Positions 32,595 to 41,383 of a stretch of 51,671 nt of DNA are shown here, piece after piece. Source of the stretch: Hyphomicrobiales bacterium. Lineage in GTDB: Bacteria > Pseudomonadota > Alphaproteobacteria > Rhizobiales > Aestuariivirgaceae. The stretch lies in assembly GCA_016792865.1 (NCBI GenBank), contig JAEUMJ010000069.1:1-51671 (forward strand), read 5' to 3'. The notes under the pieces were generated by a model. The model was given only the letters and a program-made list of their open reading frames with translations. It was not told the DNA's origin and searched no databases. The stretch's first letter is position 1. Each line of letters begins with the position of its first letter. Made by a program: the position numbers and the translations under genes.

Positions 32595-33788
32595 TTACTT
32601 GCTGGCGAGGTAATCAACCGGAATGGCTTCCGAAATCGTCCACTCGTCGATCACCTTCGGCTTTCCGTTGGTGATTTCGGTGATCAGATAACGGCCCCTG
32701 TTCTGGTGGTGCAGTTCGCTGGTGAAGGTGCGGGGACCGAAGAGCGTCGGCTCATCCTTCATCTTTTCCAGTTCGGCCACGACAGCATCTGCATCGGTGG
32801 TCTTGGCGCGTTCAACGGCCTTGGCCCACACGTCGATCATCACGTAACCGGGATAGACATACTGGCTCGACGGATCGCCGCCGGTGACGGCCTTGTAGGT
32901 GGCGTTGAATTCCGTCACCTTCGGGTTCGGGTCATCGCCATGAACGGAACCCTGTTCCGGCACGATGAAGCCGGAAAGGTCAGGCACGGCCGAGAGCCAG
33001 TAGCTGCCCGACATGCCCGAACCGTTCAGGATCGGCGCCTTGATGCCTGCAGCGCGGATCTGCTTCACGGCGGATACGGCACCCGGCATCATGGTGCAGA
33101 GCATGATGGCGTCCGGTTCCTGCGGCAGGCTCTTGATGCGGGTGATCTGGGCCGCAATCGATGCGTCGTCGTTCTTGAAGGTGTCTTCGCCCACCAGCTT
33201 CGCATCCTTCAGGCGCGGCAGCATCCAGTCGAAGCCATCGCAGATGCCCTTGTTGTATTCCGTCCAGGTGTCAAGCAGGCGGTAGAAGTTGCGGGCATTG
33301 CGCTTGGTGTAGGCCCATTCCGCCATGGTTGCACCCTGCACGGCCGCCAGCACGGAAGCCGAGAAGGAGTGCGGGCCCACGCCCTGGATGCCGGCCTTCA
33401 CCGATTCAGCGCAGAGGAAGAATGACACCTTGCCCGCCCCCTCGGCGGCAAGTGCGGCGGGCGCACCGAAGTCGTAGTCACAGGAGACGACAACGAGGTC
33501 GGCACCCTTGTCGAGAACTTCAAGACCGGCCTTCGCGCCTTCGGCACGGTCGGTCTTGGTATCGGCAGCGACGATCTCGATCTGCTTGCCGAGCAGGCCG
33601 CCCGCCTTGTTGATCTCGTCGATGCGGATACGGGCCGCATCTTCGGCGGGCTTGTCGTAGGCCTGCATGAATCCGGATTGCGCGGTGGCAAAGCCGACGA
33701 TGATCTTCTCGTCGTCCGCACTGGCGGGCAACGACAGGGCAAGGGCGGAAAGGGCGACGCCCAATCCTGTTTTCATCCACGTTTTCAT
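32595..33788 (-). CDS. Branched-chain-type (HAAT) ABC transporter substrate-binding protein
   Basis: A 397-residue periplasmic binding protein. Residues 1-24 are a Sec signal peptide (GLGVALSALALSLPASA). The mature part has the LivJ/AmiC-like fold: IIVGFATAQSGFMQAYDKP, RIDEINKAGGLLGKQIEIV and VYPGYVMIDVWAKAVERA. LivJ-like proteins bind amino acids, amides or urea. Here the operon contains hydantoinase subunits, so a cyclic amide, oxoproline-like or N-carbamoyl compound is a reasonable ligand. The ATG has GGAGGAAG upstream. It is the last gene before a terminator, an unusual position since binding proteins often come first. Confidence 0.88.
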   Translation of the reverse strand: MKTWMKTGLGVALSALALSLPASADDEKIIVGFATAQSGFMQAYDKPAEDAARIRIDEINKAGGLLGKQIEIVAADTKTDRAEGAKAGLEVLDKGADLVVVSCDYDFGAPAALAAEGAGKVSFFLCAESVKAGIQGVGPHSFSASVLAAVQGATMAEWAYTKRNARNFYRLLDTWTEYNKGICDGFDWMLPRLKDAKLVGEDTFKNDDASIAAQITRIKSLPQEPDAIMLCTMMPGAVSAVKQIRAAGIKAPILNGSGMSGSYWLSAVPDLSGFIVPEQGSVHGDDPNPKVTEFNATYKAVTGGDPSSQYVYPGYVMIDVWAKAVERAKTTDADAVVAELEKMKDEPTLFGPRTFTSELHHQNRGRYLITEITNGKPKVIDEWTISEAIPVDYLASK

Positions 33789-33823
33789 GACTTCCTCCAT
33801 GGGTTTTGTGGTTATAGTTCCGA

Positions 33824-34897
33824 TCATCCCGTGGGTGCGCGCGAGCGCCCTGCGGGAAGTTGCTTGAAGGGCCAGTGCGGCCACGACAATTCCTTGTTTC
33901 GCGTGAGGCCCGACGGCCTGAACATGAGAATGACGATCATCACCACGCCGATGGCGATTTCCTGGACGCCAAGCGGCAGCGCGACGATTGACCCGCCGAA
34001 ATCCACGCCCTTCTCGAACCAGCGCAGGAGCTGGATGATGGATGACAGGATGACGACGCCCAGAACCGCTCCGGACAGGCTGTTCATGCCGCCAACGACC
34101 AGCATGGAAAGACAGATGAAGGTGAGATTGAGATAGAAGGTATCGGGCGTGACAACGCCCACCGAGTGCGCATAGAGGGCGCCACCGAGACCCATCATCG
34201 CACCGGAAATCACGAAGGCGATGAGGCGCTCGCGGGTGATGTCAACGCCGGAGGCGGAGGCGGCAATGGCCTCATCGCGTGCCGACCGGAGCGCAAGGCC
34301 CGAACGGCTGATGGAATAGGAATAGGCGACAATCACCACAAGGACGGCGCAGGCGAAGTACGGCCAGACCGTGCGGACAATCGGGATGCCGACGACGGAA
34401 CTCTGTGCACCGGTGACACTGTCCCAGTTCGAGTAGACCTGGATGATCACCGCAAGCACGGCGAAGGTGGCGATCGACGCGGCAATACCGGACAACCGCA
34501 TCAGCACCTTCCCGATGATATAGGCACAGAGGCCGGCAAAGATCGTTGCCGCCAGCAGGCCCCAGCCATAATGCAGCTTGGCATTGAGGATGATGTCGGG
34601 AAGGCCCTTGAGCTTCGACTTCTTCATCGCGGGCAGGATGGTGAGCCACGCCGTCATGTAGGCACCAAGACAGGTGAAGCCGATGTGGCCGAAACTGATG
34701 ACGCCGGAGTTTCCGATGAACACGTACAGGCCGACGACCAGAACGATGCGGATGAAGATCTCGATCACCGTCTGGTTGAAGGGGCCGGTTCCCACGATCA
34801 GCGCGGCAAGCGCAACGATGGCCAGGATCGCAATCAGGATCACCGGCGTCGAGAGTGTGCGTTGCAGGATGGTCTGGCTTCTTTGCATCGCGGTCAC
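33824..34897 (-). CDS. Branched-chain-type ABC transporter permease, LivM-like
   Basis: A 357-residue inner-membrane permease with about nine hydrophobic segments. It carries VYVFIGNSGVISFGHIGF... as a family signature near residue 65, then ALRSARDEAIAASASGVDIT (the loop that meets the ATPase), and GALYAHSVGVVTPDTFYLNL. The start is a GTG overlapping the LivH stop (GTGA); an ATG nine bases later is also possible. It works with the LivH-like permease as a heterodimer. The C-terminal 30 residues are soluble and vary in the family. Confidence 0.87.
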   Translation of the reverse strand: MTAMQRSQTILQRTLSTPVILIAILAIVALAALIVGTGPFNQTVIEIFIRIVLVVGLYVFIGNSGVISFGHIGFTCLGAYMTAWLTILPAMKKSKLKGLPDIILNAKLHYGWGLLAATIFAGLCAYIIGKVLMRLSGIAASIATFAVLAVIIQVYSNWDSVTGAQSSVVGIPIVRTVWPYFACAVLVVIVAYSYSISRSGLALRSARDEAIAASASGVDITRERLIAFVISGAMMGLGGALYAHSVGVVTPDTFYLNLTFICLSMLVVGGMNSLSGAVLGVVILSSIIQLLRWFEKGVDFGGSIVALPLGVQEIAIGVVMIVILMFRPSGLTRNKELSWPHWPFKQLPAGRSRAPTG

Positions 34898-35808
34898 ACC
34901 CTCTGCTTCGCGGACTTTTGGGTGAAGAGACCGTTGGGCCGCCAGATCAGCATGAAGATCACGGCACCGTAGACGAAGGCGTCACGGAAAGGCCGCGCAT
35001 CCGGCGGCAGGTAGGCTTGCATCAGGGATGACAGCCCGCCGATCAGGAAGCCGGCAAAGACCGCGCCCGGGAGGCTGCCCAGACCGCCCACCACGGTTGC
35101 GACGAAGGCAACAAGCATCAGGTTTGCACCCATCTGGATATCGGCGGTGCCGGATTGGGTGGCAAGGATCAGGCCCACAGCGGCGGCGAGCATGCCGGAG
35201 AGCGCGAAGGCCATCATGATCACGGTGTTGGCCCTGATGCCCAGCATGCGTGCCATGGTGAAGTTTTCGGCTGCGGCACGCATTTCCAGGCCATAGCGCG
35301 TGTGCTTGAGGAAGAGGACGAGGCCGAGCAGGATGACAAGCGTCACCGCGATGGTGATCACCTGCAACAGCGGGATGCGGGCGCCGAAGATTTCCAGCGG
35401 CAGGCTCACCGCCGACCACAGGTCGATGGACTTCGGCCTGCTGGAATAGAGCATCAACAGGAAATACTTGATGACGAATCCCAACGCGAAGGACGCGATC
35501 ATCATGGTTGCCGGATTGGCATTGCGGAAGCGGCGGAAGACGAGGATCTCCGAAAGAACGGAGATGCCCGCGCCCAGGACGAGGATGACGGGAATGAGAA
35601 CCCACGCCGGGAGGTTTCCGAGGAAGACGATCGCCGCCGCATCGATGGAGGGCCAGAGCATGGCAAAGACACAGAAGGCAATGTAGTCGCCATGGGCAAA
35701 GTTCACGAGCCGCATCACGCCGAAGATGAGGGCGATGCCAAGGGCGCCGAGGGCATAGAGGCTGCCCAGGCTGAGAGCGTCAAAGAAGACCTGGAGGAGT
35801 GCTGTCAT
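34894..35808 (-). CDS. Branched-chain-type ABC transporter permease, LivH-like
   Basis: A 304-residue permease with about eight transmembrane segments. It opens LGSLYALGALGIALIFGVMR, typical of LivH proteins, has the ATPase-contact loop RAAAENFTMARMLGIRANTV and ends with LPGAVFAGFLIGGLSSLMQA. The ATG at 35808 sits after a GGAGGA-like site; the frame extends to 35862 but the extra residues are not family-like. It overlaps LivM by four bases and begins one base after the LivF stop, so the operon is tightly coupled. Confidence 0.88.
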   Translation of the reverse strand: MTALLQVFFDALSLGSLYALGALGIALIFGVMRLVNFAHGDYIAFCVFAMLWPSIDAAAIVFLGNLPAWVLIPVILVLGAGISVLSEILVFRRFRNANPATMMIASFALGFVIKYFLLMLYSSRPKSIDLWSAVSLPLEIFGARIPLLQVITIAVTLVILLGLVLFLKHTRYGLEMRAAAENFTMARMLGIRANTVIMMAFALSGMLAAAVGLILATQSGTADIQMGANLMLVAFVATVVGGLGSLPGAVFAGFLIGGLSSLMQAYLPPDARPFRDAFVYGAVIFMLIWRPNGLFTQKSAKQRV

Positions 35809-35809
35809 C

Positions 35810-36532
35810 TCAATGCTCCTCGATGCCGAAGTAGGCGTTGCGCAGCGCGTCGCTCCGGGCAAGCTCGCGGGCGTCCCCTTCCAGCGCCACCTCGCCGGAG
35901 CGGAGCAGGATCATGCGACCGCCCGTCATCATGGCGCGGGTGGCGCTTTGCTCGACGATCAGGAGCGTCAGGCCACGGGTGTCGCGCAGTTTCAGGAGCG
36001 CCACATAGACATCGTCAATCACCTTCGGCGCAAGGCCGAGCGAAGGCTCATCAATCGCGATCAGCCTTGGAGCCGCCATCAGGGCACGCCCGATGACGAG
36101 CATCTGTTGCTGGCCGCCGGAAAGCAGCCCGGCAGGCTTGTCCTTGCGCTCCTTCAGGACGGGGAAGATGGCATAGATCTGCTCAAGGTCACGCTCGGCG
36201 GCATCCTTGTCGGTTCGCATGCCCGTGCCCAGACGGAGGTTTTCCTCAATCGAAAGGGTGCCGAACACATGCCGTCCTTCCGGCACCATCGAGAAGCCCA
36301 TTCGGGCAATCGCTTCCGGCGACTTTCCGCCTATGGCATGACCGGCGAGCATGATCTCGCCCTGGCGCGGCGTCACCACCCCGGCAATCGCCTTGAGCAG
36401 CGTTGATTTCCCCGCCCCGTTCGGCCCCGTGATGAAAAGCGTCTCGCCTTCGCCCATGGCAAATGAAGCGTCACGCAGCGCCTTGAGGCGACCGTAGCTG
36501 ACGCTGACATGATCCACGACGAGGAGGCTCAC
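35810..36532 (-). CDS. Branched-chain-type ABC transporter ATP-binding protein, LivF-like
   Basis: A 240-residue ATPase. Walker A is GPNGAGKST (about residues 35-43), the signature is LSGGQQQML and Walker B is RLIAIDEPSLGLAPKV, a LivF hallmark. All catalytic residues are present. The GTG start overlaps the LivG stop (GTGA). It forms the ATPase pair with LivG to energise uptake. Confidence 0.9.
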   Translation of the reverse strand: MSLLVVDHVSVSYGRLKALRDASFAMGEGETLFITGPNGAGKSTLLKAIAGVVTPRQGEIMLAGHAIGGKSPEAIARMGFSMVPEGRHVFGTLSIEENLRLGTGMRTDKDAAERDLEQIYAIFPVLKERKDKPAGLLSGGQQQMLVIGRALMAAPRLIAIDEPSLGLAPKVIDDVYVALLKLRDTRGLTLLIVEQSATRAMMTGGRMILLRSGEVALEGDARELARSDALRNAYFGIEEH

Positions 36533-37272
36533 AGGATTTCCCCCTCTGCATCTGCTTGCGTGCCCATGTAGGCGTGGCGCACGCGCTCGCTTGCCTTGAT
36601 GGCGGAGGGCGGCCCGTCTTCGATCACTTCACCCGAATCGAGGACATGGATGTGGCTGCAGATCGACAGCACCAGCCCGATGTTGTGCTCGATGAGGAGC
36701 ACGCCGCAGCCGACGTCCGTGGCGATGCGGCGGATGAGCCTCACGAGATCGGCGGCCTCCTCCGCCGACATCCCGGCAGCGGGTTCATCCAGAAGCAGGT
36801 ACTTGGGTTCCAGCATCAGGGCACGGCCAATGGCGACGCGACGCTCATCCGTATACGGAAGACCACCAGCCGTGCGTTCAGCCAGCGAGGATATGCCGAT
36901 CCAGTCCAGCATGGCCTCGGCCTTTTCCGCCGCTTCACGCCGCGACAGGCCAAGACCCACGCCCGTCACCTCAAAATTGTCGAGAACGGACAGTTCCGCA
37001 AAAAGGCGCCCGGACTGGAAGGTTCGGGCAATGCCCCGACGCCGCATCAGGTGCGGCTTGAGGTGCCCCACATCCTCGCCATCCAGAAGGACGCGCCCGT
37101 GGTCCGGCTGCTGGAAGCCTGTCAGGACATTCACGAACGTGGTTTTTCCCGCGCCATTTGGGCCGATGAGCCCCGTCACCTCGCCGCGCGGCACGGACAG
37201 GGTGACGTTCGACAGCGCCTTCAAGCCATCGAACGCGACCGATACCTGCTGTGCGGAAAGTGCGTTGCCCAT
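36529..37272 (-). CDS. Branched-chain-type ABC transporter ATP-binding protein, LivG-like
   Basis: A 247-residue ATPase. Walker A is GPNGAGKTT (about residues 37-45). The LivG-type insert HLMRRRGIARTFQSGRLFAE follows, and Walker B is KYLLLDEPAAGMSAEEA. The canonical LSGG signature is replaced by GLPYTDERRVAIGRAL, a variation known in some LivG-like proteins; reduced contribution of this site to hydrolysis is possible. The ATG has GGAGGT close upstream and follows the hydantoinase A stop by ten bases, so the enzymes and transporter are one operon. Confidence 0.88.
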   Translation of the reverse strand: MGNALSAQQVSVAFDGLKALSNVTLSVPRGEVTGLIGPNGAGKTTFVNVLTGFQQPDHGRVLLDGEDVGHLKPHLMRRRGIARTFQSGRLFAELSVLDNFEVTGVGLGLSRREAAEKAEAMLDWIGISSLAERTAGGLPYTDERRVAIGRALMLEPKYLLLDEPAAGMSAEEAADLVRLIRRIATDVGCGVLLIEHNIGLVLSICSHIHVLDSGEVIEDGPPSAIKASERVRHAYMGTQADAEGEIL

Positions 37273-37282
37273 GAACCTCCTG

Positions 37283-39361
37283 CTACCTCTTCTTTCGCGT
37301 GATCACATATGAGCCGCTGGCATCGAGCCTGGCGCTCCAGCCCGGTTCGATGACGATGGTCGTGGTCACTTCCTCGATGATGGCGGGGCCCACCACCGTG
37401 GCACCCGCCCCAAGCCTGGAGCCGTCATGGATCGCCGTGCGCGAGGCCTTGCCGGAGGCGTCGAAGATCGCCTTGCGGTAGCCCTTGACGGCCTTTGCCG
37501 CGCTGCCACCAGCCTTCAGCTTCGGTGCCTTGGGCTTGTCGATGCGGCCGTAGATGGTGGATTCGATGTTCACCACTTCCACCGCATTATGGCGTTCCGA
37601 ATAGGTGTAGAGTTCTTCGTGGCGACGGTGGAAGGCTTCCTTCACCTTGTCGATCGTCCTGGCGTTGATGGGGAAGGTGCCGATATCGACTGTGCATTCG
37701 TGGACCTGGCCCACGTAGCGCATGTCGAGGCTGCGCCTGATTTCGATCCGGTCCTTCGTGAAGCCGTCCTTCTGCAGATGATGAACGCCCTGCTGCTCGA
37801 TGGACGCGTAGAGATCATCAATGCGGGCGTAAGCCTTGTCGTTGTCGAGACGCAACGGGGCGGTGGCCATGTAGTTGTACTTCACATCTGAAATGATCTG
37901 GCCGAAGGCGCAAAGACCGGACGCAAGCTTCGGCAGGATGATGGTATCGATGCCCATTTCGCGGGCCAGGGCGCAGATGTGTGCCGCCGTTGCCCCACCT
38001 GCCCCCACCAGCACGAAGTCACGCGGATCATAGCCACGCTCCACCGAAACGCGGCGGATGCCGTTCACCATGTTGTTGTTCACGATGGTGTACATGCCAT
38101 AGGCCGCGCGCTCGACCGAGATGCCGAGCGGATCAGCCACCTTCTTCACGGCCTCGCGTGCTTTCGCGAGATCAAGCGGCAACTTGCCGCCCAGAAGGCC
38201 ATCCGGGTTGAGATAGCCCAGCACCAGGTTCGCGTCCGAGGTTGTGGGTTCCGTCCCGCCCTGACCATAGCAGGCAGGTCCGGGTTCGGACCCCGCCGAT
38301 TGCGGCCCCACCTGGATGATGCCGAGGGAGTCGATCCAGCCAATCGAGCCGCCTCCGGCGCCCAGTGTCTCCACCTGGATCATCGGCACGCCGATGCGAT
38401 AGCGCAGGAAATCGATATTCTTGTTGAGATTGGTCTGCCCATCCTTGGTGAGGGTGATGTCGAAGGACGTGCCGCCCATATCGACGGTGATCACGTTCTT
38501 CTTCTTGAAGGGAGCGCAGACATAAAGCCCGGCCTGTGGCGCAGAGGCAGGCCCGGAGTTGATGGCATAGACCGAGCGGTCGGTCATGGCCTGACCAATG
38601 GCAAGGCCGCCGTTCGACTGGAAGTACCGCACCGGCTGCTTTGCGCCCAGGGAGCGGAAGTAGGCATCCACCGCCGAGACGTAGCGGCGCATGACAGGCG
38701 CAAGATAGGCGTTCACCACCGCGGTTGAGGTGCGGGTGTATTCGCGCACCTGCGGATAGAGTTCCGAGCCGACCGTGAGAATGACCCCCGGAAGCATCTC
38801 GCGCACGATCTCCGCAGCCCGGCGTTCATGGGTCGTGTTGAGCACGGACCAGACAAAGGAAATGGCGACGGTCTCAACCCCTTCCTTCCGGAACAGCTCG
38901 CAGGCCGCCCGAACGTCCTGCTCCTCCATCGCGGTGCGCACCGAGCCGTCCGAGAGGATCCGCTCACGCACACCCTTGCGGAGGTAGCGGGGCACCAGCA
39001 TGGTGGCCGCCGGATACTCCGGATCGTACCGGAAGCCATCTTCCTTGTGGCCGTTGCGGATCTCGATCGAGTCCTCATGCCCTGCCGTGCAGATGAGACC
39101 GGTCTTGCCGCCGCGATGGGTGATGAGGGCGTTGAGGCCGACAGTCGTGCCGTTGATGCAGAGATCGCAACCGGCAACGATATCAGATGCGGGAAGGCCA
39201 AGATCATCGGCGATGAGCTTCAGGCCGTTCTCGATGGCCTTGGTGGGATCGGACGGCGTCGAGAGCGCCTTGAAGAGCTTCACCTCGCCGGTCTTCTTGT
39301 TGGCGATCACGAAATCGGTGAAGGTGCCGCCGGCGTCGATGCCAAGACGAAACTGGTTCAT
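37283..39361 (-). CDS. hyuA: Hydantoinase/oxoprolinase subunit A (HyuA-like)
   Basis: A 692-residue ATP-binding subunit of the hydantoinase A / oxoprolinase / acetone carboxylase family. The N-terminal domain starts FRLGIDAGGTFTDFVIANKK, an actin-like phosphate loop. The second ATPase part has ITVDMGGTSFDITLTKDGQT, and the central region has LVGAGGATAAHICALAREMG. These enzymes couple ATP use to opening a cyclic amide such as 5-oxoproline, a lactam or N-methylhydantoin, or to carboxylation. The exact substrate cannot be told. The ATG at 39361 has AGGAGGA upstream; the frame runs a little further to 39388. It follows the B subunit by 13 bases. Confidence 0.88.
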   Translation of the reverse strand: MNQFRLGIDAGGTFTDFVIANKKTGEVKLFKALSTPSDPTKAIENGLKLIADDLGLPASDIVAGCDLCINGTTVGLNALITHRGGKTGLICTAGHEDSIEIRNGHKEDGFRYDPEYPAATMLVPRYLRKGVRERILSDGSVRTAMEEQDVRAACELFRKEGVETVAISFVWSVLNTTHERRAAEIVREMLPGVILTVGSELYPQVREYTRTSTAVVNAYLAPVMRRYVSAVDAYFRSLGAKQPVRYFQSNGGLAIGQAMTDRSVYAINSGPASAPQAGLYVCAPFKKKNVITVDMGGTSFDITLTKDGQTNLNKNIDFLRYRIGVPMIQVETLGAGGGSIGWIDSLGIIQVGPQSAGSEPGPACYGQGGTEPTTSDANLVLGYLNPDGLLGGKLPLDLAKAREAVKKVADPLGISVERAAYGMYTIVNNNMVNGIRRVSVERGYDPRDFVLVGAGGATAAHICALAREMGIDTIILPKLASGLCAFGQIISDVKYNYMATAPLRLDNDKAYARIDDLYASIEQQGVHHLQKDGFTKDRIEIRRSLDMRYVGQVHECTVDIGTFPINARTIDKVKEAFHRRHEELYTYSERHNAVEVVNIESTIYGRIDKPKAPKLKAGGSAAKAVKGYRKAIFDASGKASRTAIHDGSRLGAGATVVGPAIIEEVTTTIVIEPGWSARLDASGSYVITRKKR

Positions 39362-39374
39362 GGTCCTGTCCTCC

Positions 39375-41144
39375 TCAAGCCGCCGCACGCAGCGCCCTGG
39401 TGGCGCTCATGTCGACTTCAAGGGTTTCAGGATCGGTGATCACCACACCGTAGTCGTCCCGCGCACCTTTCAGCGAAACGAGACCGTTCTTCACATCCCA
39501 CACCACCTTCTCGATGGGCCGTTCATAGGGATTGCCGTAGCCCCCTCCTCCGGGATTCATGTTGGTGACTGTTTCACCGGGCTTGATGGTCTCCATGATG
39601 TTGGTGCGAACGACATTCGTCTTGCCCGCCTTCTTCAGTTCGACACGACCGACCTTGGAGTCGATGTCGCGGGAACGCGCCCCGGCAGCGCCCATGGCGG
39701 GAATCCGCCGTCCTTCGCCAAACCCGATGCACAACATGTCCTTGTCGAGCGGTTCCACTTCCCACGCCGTGCCGGAGCCGCCCCGGAACTTGCCCGCACC
39801 GCCCGAGTCCGTCATCAGCGAGTAGCGATGGATGATGATGGGATAGGAGTATTCCAGCAGTTCCACATCACCGGATGTCAGGGCACCGAAGCAGCATTCG
39901 GGACCGACGGCGTGCCAGCCATCCTGCTGCGGCGTGGCCCCGCCGCCGGAAATGATGGTGGCGAGCACCATCGTCACGAATTCCTCGTTGGTGCGGGAAT
40001 CCCAACCCGCAACATTGAGGCCGTTGGCGTGTCCCCAGGACGCCGCAACCTTCGACGGCATGGCCTTCTCGAAGGCGAGGCGCACGGCATCCGTCAGGGT
40101 TTCCATCGGGGTCGTGGTGCAGTTCATGTGGGGGGCCGGTTCCTGCGCATTGCAGATCGTGCCCTTGGGGCCGAAGTCCACGCTGACGCAGCGATAGAGG
40201 CCCTCGTTGTAGGGCGGCGGCAGCGCCGCGAACATCATCAGCCCGAGATAGACGCCGCTGTGCGAATTGCCTTCGTAGGAGTTGATGAAATAGGGAATCT
40301 GCGGTGGCGACGAGATGGCAATGTGGCAGGTATCCTTCTTGATCGTCACGGTCGCCTTGATCTCGAAATCGCCGAAGCCGTGGCCCGCATCCTCCAGGAT
40401 GGCGACGCCTTCGTAAGTGCCGTCCGGCACCGAGGCGATGAGGGTCCGCATGTGACGGTCTGCCATGCCGAGCAATTCATTGATGCAGGCATCCACCGTG
40501 GAAGAGCCATACTTCTCGATCATGGCGAGGAGATTGCGCTCGCCCACCTGGCAGGCGCCGATCAGGGCATTGAAATCTCCCTCCTGGTCGCGCCGCGCCC
40601 GCATGTTGGTGAGGATCATGTTGATCACGTCGGTCCGGGGCTTGCCGCGATCCCAGATCTTCACCGGCGGAATGCGCAGGCACTCGGCATAGATTTCCTT
40701 GGCGTTGGGATTGTAGCCCGCAGGCACAGGCCCGCCGATGTCGGTAAGATGACCCTTGCATACCGTCCAGTAGACGAGCTTGCCCTTGTGGAACACGGGC
40801 TTGTACATGCAGGTATCGATGGCGTGGCTGCCCCCGAAAACCGGATCGTTGTGAAGGATGAGGTCGCCCTCGTGGATGTCGTCGCCGAAGAACTTCGCGA
40901 CGGCCTTCATCGCCGGGATGAGCGACCCGAGATGGATGGGGATATCCTGCCCCTGCAGGATCATCTCCGGCTTGGCGTTGAAGAGGGCGGTGGAATAGTC
41001 GTGCGCCAGGTTGAACACCGATGAGCGCGCCGTTTTCTCCAGCGACAGTGTCATTTCACGCTGGGTGGTTTCCAGGACGCCGCGCACCACCGACAGCGTG
41101 ATGGGATCGACCTTTGATTTCGCTTTGGATTTTGCCTTCATCAT
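39375..41144 (-). CDS. hyuB: Hydantoinase/oxoprolinase subunit B (HyuB-like)
   Basis: A 589-residue catalytic partner of HyuA. Visible family motifs are ETTQREMTLSLEKTARSS near residue 30, LHNDPVFGGSHAIDT, GHLTDIGGPVPAGYNPNAKE, and the C-terminal GGSGTAWEVEPL and MNPGGGGYGNP. The N-terminus is a short Lys-rich lead (KAKSKAKSKVD). The ATG has GAGG upstream, and a second ATG follows at once. It is the first gene of the operon hyuB-hyuA-livGFHM-binding protein, facing an AraC-type regulator. Together the operon should import and open an amide ring with ATP. Confidence 0.88.
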   Translation of the reverse strand: MMKAKSKAKSKVDPITLSVVRGVLETTQREMTLSLEKTARSSVFNLAHDYSTALFNAKPEMILQGQDIPIHLGSLIPAMKAVAKFFGDDIHEGDLILHNDPVFGGSHAIDTCMYKPVFHKGKLVYWTVCKGHLTDIGGPVPAGYNPNAKEIYAECLRIPPVKIWDRGKPRTDVINMILTNMRARRDQEGDFNALIGACQVGERNLLAMIEKYGSSTVDACINELLGMADRHMRTLIASVPDGTYEGVAILEDAGHGFGDFEIKATVTIKKDTCHIAISSPPQIPYFINSYEGNSHSGVYLGLMMFAALPPPYNEGLYRCVSVDFGPKGTICNAQEPAPHMNCTTTPMETLTDAVRLAFEKAMPSKVAASWGHANGLNVAGWDSRTNEEFVTMVLATIISGGGATPQQDGWHAVGPECCFGALTSGDVELLEYSYPIIIHRYSLMTDSGGAGKFRGGSGTAWEVEPLDKDMLCIGFGEGRRIPAMGAAGARSRDIDSKVGRVELKKAGKTNVVRTNIMETIKPGETVTNMNPGGGGYGNPYERPIEKVVWDVKNGLVSLKGARDDYGVVITDPETLEVDMSATRALRAAA

Positions 41145-41227
41145 GTCCTCGCTCGCTGCTGGCCCGGCAGGACATGGATGGGCGATGGGCCACGACGTGA
41201 CCGCAAGACCTCCCCCAGTCCGGCAAC

Positions 41228-41340
41228 TTGCGTGCCAGTTAAGGGAGTGAGGCTAGGGGCCAGCGCGCCGCAAGGTCTTTGCGTGTGGTGAACATGCATT
41301 TGACGCCGGGCGCACTTGGTGGTGTTCTCGTTGCACGCAA
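41228..41340. promoter_or_regulatory. Three spaced TTGCGTG repeats between hyuB and araC-type genes
   Basis: TTGCGTG occurs at 41228-41234 and 41279-41285 on the plus strand and inverted (CACGCAA) at 41334-41340. The spacings are 51 and 55 bases, close to five helical turns each. They lie in the 239-base divergent intergenic region and are candidate binding sites for the AraC-type regulator, with possible DNA looping. Confidence 0.4.
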
Positions 41341-41383
41341 GGTTTGGACCAACTATCGTCCGGTGGTCGCGGGAGAACCTGCC

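Noticed and set aside
39000-41024. A 674-codon open frame antisense to hyuB and the 5' end of hyuA
   Set aside because: No domain and no ribosome site; the hydantoinase genes on the other strand are complete.
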